Positions 43,980 to 53,500 of a stretch of DNA of 64,000 bases are shown piece after piece. The position numbers were made by a program, and so were the translations under genes. Source of the stretch: an uncultured Bacteroides sp. (GTDB lineage Bacteria > Bacteroidota > Bacteroidia > Bacteroidales > Bacteroidaceae); assembly GCA_948847595.1 (NCBI GenBank), contig CAQOGY010000015.1, forward strand, positions 8,397 through 72,396, read 5' to 3'. How positions within the stretch are numbered: the first letter of the stretch is position 1; the number at the start of each line of letters is the position of its first letter. Below the pieces are notes generated by a model. That model was not told the origin of the DNA, made no database searches, and worked only from the letters and a program-made list of their open reading frames with translations.

Positions 43980-44774
43980 GTGGGAACGATTGACATTTCA
44001 TATTATAATCTTTTTATAGGCTTGCTTCTGCTTGCCATTCCGTTCTTTTATCTATGGAAATTTAAGACGGGACTGCTGAAACCTGCCGTGATTGGTACGT
44101 TACGAATGATAATCCAATTATTTTTCATCGGTATGTACCTGAAATATCTGTTTCTGTGGAATAATCCCTGGATTAATTTTCTTTGGGTGATTATCATGAT
44201 ATTCGTAGCCGGACAGACCGCATTGGTACGTACCCAACTGAAACGTAGCATTCTCCTGATTCCGATTACTGTGGGATTTCTTTGCAGCGTTGTATTGGTA
44301 GGTTTATATTTTATCGGAGTCGTTCTTCAACTGGATAATATTTTCAGTGCTCAATATTTTATTCCTATATTCGGGATTCTGATGGGTAATATGCTTTCCA
44401 GCAATGTGATCGCCTTGAATACCTATTATAGCGGATTGAAACGTGAACAGCAATTATACAGATATTTATTAGGCAATGGAGCTACAAGGCAGGAAGCACA
44501 GGCGCCATTTATCCGGCAAGCCATTATTAAGTCTTTCAGTCCTTTGATTGCAAATATCGCGGTCATGGGCTTGGTTGCCCTTCCAGGCACGATGATCGGG
44601 CAGATTTTGGGTGGGAGTAGTCCGAACGTTGCCATCAAGTATCAGATGATGATAATGGTAATCACATTCACGGCATCCATGTTATCGCTGATGATTACTA
44701 TCTCGCTGGCATCACGACGTTCTTTTGATGCATACGGAAAACTGTTGGAAGTAACCAAAGAACCGAAGAAATGA
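43980..44774 (+). CDS. UPF0014 permease, FetB/YbbM-like
   Basis: A 264-residue inner-membrane protein with about seven helices. The family motif region GNMLSSNVIALNTYYSGL and the later ATRQEAQAPFIRQAIIKSFSP and GLVALPGTMIGQILGGSSP are typical of UPF0014/FetB. The start is GTG at 43980; no closer ATG exists in frame. It pairs with the ATPase 33 nt upstream and overlaps the next small gene by 4 nt (ATGA). Confidence 0.9.
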   Translation: MGTIDISYYNLFIGLLLLAIPFFYLWKFKTGLLKPAVIGTLRMIIQLFFIGMYLKYLFLWNNPWINFLWVIIMIFVAGQTALVRTQLKRSILLIPITVGFLCSVVLVGLYFIGVVLQLDNIFSAQYFIPIFGILMGNMLSSNVIALNTYYSGLKREQQLYRYLLGNGATRQEAQAPFIRQAIIKSFSPLIANIAVMGLVALPGTMIGQILGGSSPNVAIKYQMMIMVITFTASMLSLMITISLASRRSFDAYGKLLEVTKEPKK

Positions 44775-45052
44775 CTGTTGTTGACCGGATATTCCATCAG
44801 GTAGCTGAAATTTCTATTCCCTGTTTCTTTATTACGGTGGAATTTGCGGTTATGGGCAGCGAAGTGCCCAAGCATATTGAAACTTTCTTGCAGGAAAAGT
44901 ATAACGCAATTCTTCACGGTGCAAATGGTCGAAAATTCATCTATCGGGAAGAAGAATGGAGATTGATTTTTACTTTTTTTCCTACAGACAAAGTAGTCGA
45001 TGAAAGGTATGCTTTGAAGAATAAAACCTCTCTCTATATAAAAAAGAAATAA
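44771..45052 (+). CDS. Small protein coupled to the FetB-like gene
   Basis: A 93-residue soluble protein starting inside the permease stop (ATGA). It has an alternating alpha/beta pattern (EISIPCFFITVEFAVMGSEV, then KHIETFLQEKYNAILHG) and a basic C-terminus ending IKKK. I do not recognise a family. Translational coupling suggests that it serves the transporter. A palindromic repeat region begins after it. Confidence 0.65.
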   Translation: MTVVDRIFHQVAEISIPCFFITVEFAVMGSEVPKHIETFLQEKYNAILHGANGRKFIYREEEWRLIFTFFPTDKVVDERYALKNKTSLYIKKK

Positions 45053-45223
45053 AACTTGCTGTCATCTGTCACATCTTTATGCTTAAATGATTGATTGATG
45101 AGTGATTAGAGCGTGACAGCATGCTGTGACAGCAATGTGATGGCAGATGTTGCTGTCACAAGAAGGGATGGGGTAGCTTTGTTTTTCCGGTGAAGCATGT
45201 CTTGTTCTGTAGGGATAGCGACA
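45053..45223. repeat. TGACAGC-rich palindromic region
   Basis: This gap contains a perfect 12-bp palindrome ACAGCATGCTGT (45115-45126) and a perfect 11-bp inverted repeat, TGTGACAGCAA (45125-45135) with TTGCTGTCACA (45150-45160). A related sequence, GCTGTCATCTGTCACATC, stands near 45058-45076. No T run follows, so these are not plain terminators. Confidence 0.65.
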
Positions 45224-45394
45224 GTTTCAACGGTCTGAAACTTTGGTTTCAACAGTCTGAAACTATAGTTTCCAACCGATGAAACTCTAGTTTCAAGCCT
45301 TGGAAACTTTTGTTTCACACGGGCGAAACTTCAGTTTCAAGGCGTGAAACCAATAGTTTCATGTGTTGAAACAAATGGTTGTACTGCTTGAAAC
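45224..45394. repeat. Tandem array of GTTTC...GAAAC dyads with exact 22-bp period
   Basis: Seven clear dyads GTTTC-N7/8-GAAAC start at 45224, 45246, 45268, 45290, 45312, 45334 and 45356, and an eroded eighth at 45378. The spacing is exactly 22 bp each time. Units 1-5 are 18 nt with a 4-nt linker and units 6-7 are 17 nt with a 5-nt linker, so the period is kept although the inner length changes. Inner bases differ between units. A 22-bp period cannot be a coding repeat. The array ends 3 bp before the stop codon of the next gene. Confidence 0.92.
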
Positions 45395-45397
45395 AAA

Positions 45398-45811
45398 TTA
45401 TTTCCCCTTGAGCTTCTCATATAAGCAGCGAAGTTGGACGAATTGTTCTCCCGGTTGCACATATCCGCCTTCAAGCATTTTTTCCGATACTTGGAATTTA
45501 GAGAGATGATGCCGTATATACTTCTCCAGATCCGGCGATTGCTTTTTGACAAAAGCTTGTAAATCAACCTTTCCGTTTTCATAGATAAAAACTTTTGCTT
45601 TAATAGTACGGAAACCCCATTCTTTGCAGTGCTTCGTTTCCGCTTTATCTATCCAGAAGATGGCGGTGGCTTTTACTGTATCTGCAATACATTCTTCCGT
45701 ATCATCAGCACTTATGTCTTTGGCAGTTTGCTTTTCAGCATTTTCGTTCTGCCTTAATTGGCAGGAAACAAGCAGGGCAACTAATAGAAAATAGGACAGG
45801 ATAGCTTTCAT
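45398..45811 (-). CDS. Small lipoprotein (possibly DUF4891-like)
   Basis: A 137-residue lipoprotein starting at ATG 45811; the in-frame TTG at 45820 is less likely. The signal ends at LLVALLVSC. The mature part has an acidic segment, then a compact beta-rich domain (AIFWIDKAETKHCKEWGF, then KAKVFIYENGKVDLQAF). It is similar in size and pattern to small secreted Bacteroides proteins of the DUF4891 kind, not certain. A -7 element TAAATTTG lies at 45839-45846 on the minus strand. Confidence 0.75.
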   Translation of the reverse strand: MKAILSYFLLVALLVSCQLRQNENAEKQTAKDISADDTEECIADTVKATAIFWIDKAETKHCKEWGFRTIKAKVFIYENGKVDLQAFVKKQSPDLEKYIRHHLSKFQVSEKMLEGGYVQPGEQFVQLRCLYEKLKGK

Positions 45812-45889
45812 CGTATTCAATTGTTATAGGATATGCGCCAAATTTACTAAAAAAATGAGAACAAAGGGCGGTTGTTCCTTTTATTTTCT

Positions 45890-45897
45890 TATCTTTG
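45890..45897 (+). promoter_or_regulatory. Promoter -7 element for the Nif3-like gene
   Basis: TATCTTTG, 22 bp before ATG 45920. It lies within the longer in-frame ORF and supports the later start. Confidence 0.65.
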
Positions 45898-45919
45898 CAA
45901 CCAAATTTTCTACCAAATA

Positions 45920-47014
45920 ATGAAAATTAAGGAAATAGTAAGCGCCCTTGAACGATTCGCGCCTCTGCCATTGCAAGACGGATTTGATAATGCCGGCCTG
46001 CAAATAGGATTGACAGAAGCGGAAGCAACAGGGGCTTTGTTGTGTCTTGACGTTACCGAAGCTGTGTTGGATGAAGCTGTCGCGTTAGGGTATAATCTCG
46101 TTATATCGCATCATCCGCTCATCTTTAAAGGTTATAAATCCATTACAGGCAAGGATTATGTGGAACGTTGCATATTGAAAGCAATAAAGAATGATATTGT
46201 AATCTATTCGGCACACACCAATCTTGATAATGCCCAAGGTGGAGTCAATTATAAGATAGCCGAGAAGATAGGACTGAAGAATCTGAAAGTGCTTGAGCCG
46301 AAAGAGAATAGCTTGGTTAAGCTGGTGACTTTCGTACCTTACGCACAAGCCGATGGTGTACGCGAAGCACTGTTTGCTGCCGGATGCGGAAATATAGGTA
46401 ACTATGATTCATGCAGTTATAATCTGAAAGGAGAGGGAACCTTCCGGGCAAACGAGGGAACACACCCTTTTTGCGGAACCATCGGAGAACTACACCGTGA
46501 GGATGAAGTGAGAATTGAAACCATTCTTCCTATATATAAGAAAGCGGAAGTCGTTAAGGCATTATTGTCTGCCCACCCTTATGAGGAACCGGCTTTTGAC
46601 TTATATCCGTTGCAGAATAACTGGCAGCAGGCAGGTTCGGGAATTGTAGGTGAATTGGATGAGCCGGAAACGGAACTCGAATTCCTGAAACGCATCAAGA
46701 AAACCTTTGAAGTGGGTTGTGTCCGTCATAACAAATTGACAGGCAGAGAAATACAGAAAGTGGCATTATGTGGTGGTGCCGGAGCTTTCCTGCTTCCGCA
46801 GGCAATCCGGACGGGTGCGGATGTCTTTATTACAGGAGAAATCAAGTATCATGATTATTTCGGCCATGAAGGTGATATTCTGATGGCGGAAATCGGTCAT
46901 TACGAAAGCGAACAATATACAAAAGAGATTTTTTATTCTATAATCCGGGATTTATTTCCTAATTTTGCGCTCCAATTGAGTAAAATAAATACGAATCCCA
47001 TAAAATATTTATAA
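45920..47014 (+). CDS. Nif3-like dinuclear metal centre protein
   Basis: A 364-residue member of the NIF3/YbgI family (often labelled GTP cyclohydrolase 1 type 2 homologue). The start is MKIKEIVSALERFAPLPLQD. Metal ligands are visible in ISHHPLIF, YSAHTNLDNA and the C-terminal EIGHYESEQ. A PII/CutA-like insertion occupies about 130-235, giving the long form of the family. The exact function is not settled. It lies 5 nt before a zinc-ribbon coiled-coil gene, a conserved pairing. Confidence 0.92.
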   Translation: MKIKEIVSALERFAPLPLQDGFDNAGLQIGLTEAEATGALLCLDVTEAVLDEAVALGYNLVISHHPLIFKGYKSITGKDYVERCILKAIKNDIVIYSAHTNLDNAQGGVNYKIAEKIGLKNLKVLEPKENSLVKLVTFVPYAQADGVREALFAAGCGNIGNYDSCSYNLKGEGTFRANEGTHPFCGTIGELHREDEVRIETILPIYKKAEVVKALLSAHPYEEPAFDLYPLQNNWQQAGSGIVGELDEPETELEFLKRIKKTFEVGCVRHNKLTGREIQKVALCGGAGAFLLPQAIRTGADVFITGEIKYHDYFGHEGDILMAEIGHYESEQYTKEIFYSIIRDLFPNFALQLSKINTNPIKYL

Positions 47015-47019
47015 GTAAA

Positions 47020-47850
47020 ATGGCTAGAGAAGCAAAAAAAGATCCGAATGAGTTGACGGTGGAACAGAAAGTGAAGACCCTGTACCAACTGCAAACTATG
47101 TTGTCTAAGATTGACGAGATCAAGACATTGAGAGGTGAACTTCCATTGGAAGTACAAGACCTTGAAGATGAGATTGCCGGTTTGAGTACCCGTATCGACA
47201 AGATTAAAGCTGAAGTAGACGAACTGAGAACTGCTATTTCCGGTAAGAAGGTAGAGATTGAAACGGCTAAAGCTTCGGTTGAAAAATATAAGTCACAACA
47301 AGACAACGTCCGTAACAACCGTGAATATGACTTCCTGACAAAAGAAATTGAGTTCCAGACACTGGAAATCGAACTTTGCGAGAAGAGAATCAGGGAATAT
47401 TCTGCAGACAGGGAAGAAAAAGAGATTGAAGTAGAGAAGAACGAACAGATTCTGAACGAAAGAAAAAAAGACCTCGAACAGAAGAAGAGCGAACTGGACG
47501 AAATTATCTCTGAAACCAAGCAGGAAGAAGAGAAACTGAGAGACAAAGCCAAAGATTTGGAAACTAAAATCGAGCCGCGTCTGTTGCAATCATTCAAACG
47601 TATCCGTAAGAACTCCCGCAACGGACTGGGTATCGTGTACGTACAGCGTGATGCATGTGGTGGTTGCTTTAACAAGATTCCGCCTCAGAGACAGTTGGAT
47701 ATCCGTTCCCGTAAGAAAGTGATCGTTTGCGAATACTGCGGACGTATCATGATTGACCCGGAATTGGCTGGTGTACAGCTCGAACACAAGGTAGAGGAAG
47801 CTCCGGCACCGACTACAAAAAGAGCAATCAGAAGAAAAACAGCAGAATAA
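47020..47850 (+). CDS. Coiled-coil zinc-ribbon protein (DUF164/CdsZ type)
   Basis: A 276-residue protein. Residues about 10-195 form a long antiparallel coiled coil rich in Glu and Lys. A C4 zinc ribbon follows (CGGC near 216 and CEYC near 240, with RKKVIVCEYCGRIM). The family is described as a possible nucleic-acid-binding or chaperone-like protein and is usually encoded beside the Nif3-like gene, as here. A strong terminator follows. Confidence 0.9.
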   Translation: MAREAKKDPNELTVEQKVKTLYQLQTMLSKIDEIKTLRGELPLEVQDLEDEIAGLSTRIDKIKAEVDELRTAISGKKVEIETAKASVEKYKSQQDNVRNNREYDFLTKEIEFQTLEIELCEKRIREYSADREEKEIEVEKNEQILNERKKDLEQKKSELDEIISETKQEEEKLRDKAKDLETKIEPRLLQSFKRIRKNSRNGLGIVYVQRDACGGCFNKIPPQRQLDIRSRKKVIVCEYCGRIMIDPELAGVQLEHKVEEAPAPTTKRAIRRKTAE

Positions 47851-47874
47851 GAGTTGGCTGTTTCACTATATTTT

Positions 47875-47907
47875 TCAAAGCTCCGCCTGATGGCGGGGCT
47901 TTTTTTA
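47875..47907 (+). terminator. Terminator after the zinc-ribbon gene
   Basis: AGCTCCGCC (47879-47887) pairs with GGCGGGGCT (47892-47900) around TGAT and is followed by seven T residues. Confidence 0.95.
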
Positions 47908-47988
47908 TACTTCTTTCTTAACGTTTCCGAAATAAACAAACCAAACCTTTAGTTGTTATCTTATCATTTCATAAAAACCTGAACTGAT

Positions 47989-49386
47989 ATGAATATACGA
48001 ATGTGGGGCACATCGCTCCTTATGTTTCTTTCGACTGTATCTGCGGTTGGACAAACTGCAAACCGCTATCTGAAAGCGCCTCTCCCCGGCGAATGGGAAG
48101 AGAGTGGAGAGGTATTTCAACAAACGCTTCCGGTGGACGATCATTGGTGGAAATCTTTCCGGGACACCAAGTTGGATTCTTTGATTGCTTTGGCCGTAGA
48201 CCGCAATTTCTCTGTCGCAATGGCCATCAACCGTATATCTGCCGCCCGTGCCAATCTTTGGATGGAGCGTAGCAATTTCTTTCCTTCCATCGGGCTGAAT
48301 GCCGGATGGACTCGCCAGGAAACAAGCGGAAATACAAGTGCCTTGCCCCAATCTACGGAACATTATTACGACGCTTCGCTCAGCATGAGCTGGGAAATTG
48401 ACATCTTCGGAAGTATCCGCAAACGGGTGAAAGCGCAAAAGGAGAATTTTGCCGCAAGCAAGGAGGAATATACAGGAGTGATGATTTCTATGGCAGCGGA
48501 AGTAGCCTCAGCCTATATCAACCTGCGGGAATTGCAGCAGCAACTTGAAGTGGTGAAAAAGAATGCCGCTTCGCAGGAAGAGGTGCTGAAAATCACGGAA
48601 GTACGCTATAATACCGGACTTGTTGCCAAATTGGATGTCGCACAGGCCAAGTCTGTTTTGTATAGTACAAGAGCTTCCATTCCGCAACTGGAAGCCGGCG
48701 TCAACCAGTATATTACAACATTGGCTGTTCTACTAGGCATGTATCCCCAGGAAATCCGTCCTGTCTTGGAAACGGTAGGAACACTGCCCGATTATATGGA
48801 ACCCATCGGAGTGGGGATGCCTGTCGATTTATTATTGAGAAGACCCGATGTGCGGAGCGCGGAACGGAACGTAAACGCACAGGCGGCATTGCTCGGAGCT
48901 TCTAAAGCCGATTGGTTGCCGAAAGTTTTTCTGAAAGGTTCGTTTGGTTATGCTGCACGTGATTTGAAAGACTTGGTGAAAAGTAAAAGTATGACTTATG
49001 AGATTGCTCCGGCATTGAGTTGGACGATTTTCAGTGGCGGACAGTTAGTCAATGCCACAAGACTGGCGAAAGCCCAACTGGACGAAACGATTAACCAGTT
49101 TAATCAAACGGTGCTGACTGCCGTACAGGAAACTGATAATGCCATGAATTCCTATCGAAATTCTATCAAGCAGATTGTGGCACTGAGAGAGGTGCGCAAT
49201 CAAGGCATTGAGACATTGAAACTTTCCTTAGAACTTTATAAACAGGGACTTTCACCTTTCCAGAATGTGCTTGACGCACAGCGTTCGCTATTATCTTATG
49301 AGAATCAGTTGGTACAGGCGGAAGGAAGTTCGTTGTTACAACTCATTGCCCTTTACAAAGCCTTGGGCGGTGGATGGCGAGAATAA
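47989..49386 (+). CDS. Outer-membrane efflux channel (NodT/OprM-like) of an RND system
   Basis: A 465-residue protein with a cleavable signal peptide (STVSAVGQ) and no lipobox Cys. Two OEP halves are seen: WWKSFRDTKLDSLIALAVDRN early and RPDVRSAERNVNAQAALLGA in the second half, with LYKQGLSPFQNVLDAQRSLL near the end. It heads an operon of channel, adaptor and RND pump. The usual order adaptor-pump-channel is changed here, as is common in Bacteroides. No regulator gene is adjacent. Confidence 0.93.
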   Translation: MNIRMWGTSLLMFLSTVSAVGQTANRYLKAPLPGEWEESGEVFQQTLPVDDHWWKSFRDTKLDSLIALAVDRNFSVAMAINRISAARANLWMERSNFFPSIGLNAGWTRQETSGNTSALPQSTEHYYDASLSMSWEIDIFGSIRKRVKAQKENFAASKEEYTGVMISMAAEVASAYINLRELQQQLEVVKKNAASQEEVLKITEVRYNTGLVAKLDVAQAKSVLYSTRASIPQLEAGVNQYITTLAVLLGMYPQEIRPVLETVGTLPDYMEPIGVGMPVDLLLRRPDVRSAERNVNAQAALLGASKADWLPKVFLKGSFGYAARDLKDLVKSKSMTYEIAPALSWTIFSGGQLVNATRLAKAQLDETINQFNQTVLTAVQETDNAMNSYRNSIKQIVALREVRNQGIETLKLSLELYKQGLSPFQNVLDAQRSLLSYENQLVQAEGSSLLQLIALYKALGGGWRE

Positions 49387-49420
49387 ATAGAATCTATAAA
49401 TAAAATATAACCTAACGGAT

Positions 49421-50533
49421 ATGAAAAAACTAATGTATATCTTTCTTGCGCTGCCGATATTGACAGGCTGCAAGGAGAAGAAGAGCGCAGGAGCGATGGG
49501 AGGGATGCCTACTCCTGAAATTAGAGTGACCAAACCCATAGTGGAGGATATTACCCTGACGAAAGATTACCCGGGTTATCTGACAACGGAGCAAACGGTC
49601 AACTTGGTGGCAAGGGTAAATGGTACATTGCAGTCCACTTCCTACACTCCGGGAGGAAGGGTGAAGAAAGGGCAGTTATTGTTCGTTATCGAACCTACCT
49701 TATATAAGGATAAAGTGGAACAGGCGAAAGCGGATTTGCAAACTGCCCGGGCGCAACTGGAATATGCACGGAGTAATTATAGCCGTATGAAGGAAGCCAT
49801 CAAGAGTGATGCGGTAAGTCAGATACAGTTACTTCAGTCGGAAGCGAATGTGACAGAAGGCATTGCAGCCGTGAATAATGCGGAAGCGGCTTTGAGTACG
49901 GCACATACGAATCTGGGATATTGCTATGTCCGGGCTCCTTTTGACGGGACTATCACGAAGTCGACAGTGGATATAGGAAGCTATGTAGGCGGAGCATTGC
50001 AGCCCGTGACACTGGCTACTATTTATAAGGACGACCAAATGTATGCGTATTTTAATGTAGCGGATAACCAATGGCTGGGAATGGCGATGAACAACAGTGA
50101 GCAATCGGCAAAGAATCTGCCACAGAAGATTATGGTACAACTGGGCAAAGACGGAACGGAATCTTATCCTGCCGTATTGGATTATCTGTCTCCGAATGTG
50201 GATATGAGTACGGGAACATTGATGGTGCGTGCCAATTTTGATAATCCGAAAGGAGTTCTGAAGAGTGGGTTGTACGTGAGTATTACTCTTCCTTATCGGG
50301 AAGCCAAAAATGCGGTATTAGTGAAAGAAGCTTCTATCGGAACCGATCAGTTGGGTAAATATCTGTATGTTGTAAATGACTCGGATATAGTTCATTACCG
50401 CCATATTGAGATCGGCCAACTGATGGGTGATACCTTGCGCCAGGTGATGAGCGGGATTTCTCCGCAAGAGCGGTATGTCACGGAAGCTCTGATGAAAGTC
50501 CGGGACGGAATGAAGGTGAAGCCCATACCATAA
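49421..50533 (+). CDS. RND efflux periplasmic adaptor, lipoprotein
   Basis: A 370-residue adaptor of the AcrA/MexA kind with a lipoprotein signal (ALPILTGC, Cys near 16). Domains: lipoyl halves (LVARVNGTLQSTSYTPGGRV and YCYVRAPFDGTITKSTVDIG) flanking a helical hairpin (about 105-160), then beta-barrel and membrane-proximal domains. It links the inner-membrane pump and the outer-membrane channel. It lies 34 nt after the channel gene. Confidence 0.94.
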   Translation: MKKLMYIFLALPILTGCKEKKSAGAMGGMPTPEIRVTKPIVEDITLTKDYPGYLTTEQTVNLVARVNGTLQSTSYTPGGRVKKGQLLFVIEPTLYKDKVEQAKADLQTARAQLEYARSNYSRMKEAIKSDAVSQIQLLQSEANVTEGIAAVNNAEAALSTAHTNLGYCYVRAPFDGTITKSTVDIGSYVGGALQPVTLATIYKDDQMYAYFNVADNQWLGMAMNNSEQSAKNLPQKIMVQLGKDGTESYPAVLDYLSPNVDMSTGTLMVRANFDNPKGVLKSGLYVSITLPYREAKNAVLVKEASIGTDQLGKYLYVVNDSDIVHYRHIEIGQLMGDTLRQVMSGISPQERYVTEALMKVRDGMKVKPIP

Positions 50534-50579
50534 AGGGAAGTTCTTTCATTTTAAGTATTAATCCTAAACTCATAGATCT

Positions 50580-53500
50580 ATGTTTTCTAAATTTTTTATA
50601 TACCGACCGATCTTTGCTACGGTGCTTGCCCTGCTCATCGTGGTAGCCGGTTTGGTGACACTAAATATATTGCCTGTTGCGCAGTTCCCGGAGATTACAC
50701 CGCCAACGGTACAGGTATCCGCCGTTTATCCGGGAGCAAATGCCGAGACGGTGGCTCAAACGGTAGGTATTCCTATTGAGCAGCAAGTGAATGGTGTGGA
50801 TGGTATGCTCTATATGTCTTCCAATTCCTCTTCTTCGGGAGCGTACTCGCTGACTATCACTTTTGCTGTCGGTACGGATATTGATATGGCAACCGTGCAA
50901 GTACAAAACAGGGTAAGTATTGCACAATCTTCGCTTCCCGAACCGGTAGTGGTGCAGGGAGTGACAGTACAGAAACAATCTTCGAATATTGTTATGTTCC
51001 TGACGATGATTTCACAGGATTCTGTCTACAATAGCTTGTATCTGACCAACTACGCTAAATTAAATCTTGTCGACCAACTGACACGTGTGCCGGGAGTCGG
51101 TGCGGTGAACGTTATGGGAGCGGGAGATTATTCCATGCGTGTCTGGCTGGATCCCGAAGCCATGCGGATTCGTAATATTTCACCGCAACAGGTCTATCAG
51201 GCCATACAGTCACAGAATGTGGAAGTTTCTGCCGGATATATAGGTCAGCCCATCGGACAGGATAACAAGAATGCGTTTCAATACACTCTCAATGTGCAGG
51301 GAAGGCTTAATTCGCCGGAGCAATTCGGTGATATCATCATCCGGACAGAGAAAGATGGAGCGATGCTTCGCCTGAAAGATATTGCCCGGATTGATTTGGG
51401 TTCCGCTTCTTACAGTGTAGTGTCCCGGCTGAATGGAAGACCTACGGCCGCCATCGCTATTTATCAGCAACCGGGTTCAAATTCATTGGATGTTTCGAAG
51501 GGGGTGAAAGCCAAAATGGAGGAATTGGCTGCCAATTTTCCGTCAGGAGTCTCTTATAATGTCACGTTGGACACGACGGATGTGATTCATGCTTCTATTG
51601 ACGAAGTAATGGTGACGTTCTTTGAGACAACCTTGCTGGTGGTACTTGTTATTTTCCTGTTCCTTCAGAATTGGAGGGCGGTTATTATTCCTTGTCTCAC
51701 TATTCCCGTTTCTTTGATTGGTACGCTTGCTGTGATGGCGGCATTTGGTTTCTCTATCAATACGCTGACTTTGTTCGGATTGATTTTGGCCGTTGCCATT
51801 GTGGTGGATGATGCGATAGTGGTGGTGGAAAATGCTTCGAGGTTGTTGGAAACCGGGCAATATTCACCTCGTGAGGCTGTGACGAGGGCAATGGGAGAGA
51901 TTACGGGCCCGATTGTAGGTGTGGTTCTTGTGCTACTCGCCGTGTTTATTCCTACAATGCTGATTAGCGGTATTTCCGGCCAGTTGTATAAACAGTTTGC
52001 TTTGACTATCGCTGCTTCAACGGTGTTGAGCGGTTTTAATTCATTGACATTGACTCCTGCGCTTTGTGCGTTGTTCCTTGAAAAGAGTAAACCATCCAAG
52101 TTCTTCATTTACAGAGGATTCAATAAAGCTTATGATAAAACGCAAGGTGTGTATGACGGAATAGTGAAATGGTTGCTCAAACGTCCGGGATTCAGTTTTA
52201 TATCTTATGCCATTCTGACGGTGATTGCTGTTTTGCTCTTTATGCATTGGCCTTCTACGTTTGTTCCCGATGAAGATGACGGGTATTTTATAGCTGTGGT
52301 TCAGTTGCCGCCGGCTGCCAGTTTGGAACGCACGCAAGCGGTTGGAGATAAGATAAATGCCATACTTGATTCGTACCCTGAAGTACAGAATTATATCGGT
52401 ATCTCGGGTTTCTCCGTTATGGGTGGTGGAGAGCAGAGCAATTCGGCCACTTACTTTGTCGTATTGAAAAACTGGAGTCAGAGGAAAGGGAAGGAGCATA
52501 CGGCTGCTGCCGTTGTCAATCGTTTCAACGGTGAAGCGTATATGACGATTCAAGCCGGACAAGTGTTTGCGATGGTGCCGCCGGCTATTCCCGGATTGGG
52601 AGCTTCGGGCGGTTTGCAACTTCAAATAGAAGACCGGAAAAATCTGGGACCGACAGAGATGCAGCAGGCTATCAATGCACTGTTGGCTTCTTATCACACC
52701 AAACCTGCTTTGGCTTCCATATCCAGTCAGTATCAGGCAAATGTACCACAATATTTTCTTAATATAGACCGTGATAAAGTGCAGTTTATGGGAATTGCCT
52801 TGAATGATGTATTTTCTACATTGGGATATTATATGGGAGCGGCCTATGTGAATGATTTTGTAGAATTCGGACGTATTTATCAAGTGAAAATTGAAGCACG
52901 CGATCAGGCTCAACGGGTCATTGATGATGTGTTGAAGTTGAGTGTGCCGAATTCGGCAGGAGAGATGGTTCCTTTCTCTTCCTTTACGAAAGTGGAAGAG
53001 CAGTTGGGACAGGATCAAATCAATCGGTATAATATGTATTCTACTGCGGCTTTGACTTGCAATGTAGCTCCCGGAAGTAGTAGCGGACAGGCTATTCAGG
53101 AAGTGGAAGCGCTGTTCAAGGAACAGTTGGGAGATGAGTTCGGTTACGAATGGACGTCTGTTGCCTATCAGGAAACGCAAGCGGGCAGTACGACGACTGT
53201 CGTTCTGATTATGGCTCTGATTGTTGCCTTTCTGGTGTTGGCTGCCCAATATGAGAGTTGGACGAGCCCGGTAGCGGCTGTCATCGGATTGCCGGTAGCA
53301 CTGTTGGGAGCAATGATTGGCTGTTTGGTTATGGGTACTCCGGTGAGTATTTATACACAGATTGGTATTATTCTGTTGATTGCTCTTTCGGCAAAGAACG
53401 GAATCCTGATTGTGGAATTTGCCCGTGATTTTCGTGCCGAAGGAAACTCTATCCGCGAAGCGGCATTTGAAGCAGGACACGTTCGTCTGCGTCCGATTTT

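Noticed and set aside
45224..45394. CRISPR array
   Set aside because: The unit is 22 bp with only the 5-bp arms conserved. There are no constant long repeats separated by unique spacers, and no cas gene is present.
52041..53480. 479-codon open frame antisense to the RND pump gene
   Set aside because: It lies wholly inside a strongly conserved pump gene, its translation is rich in His, Ser and Arg without domains, and it has no start region. It is a shadow of the pump codon usage.
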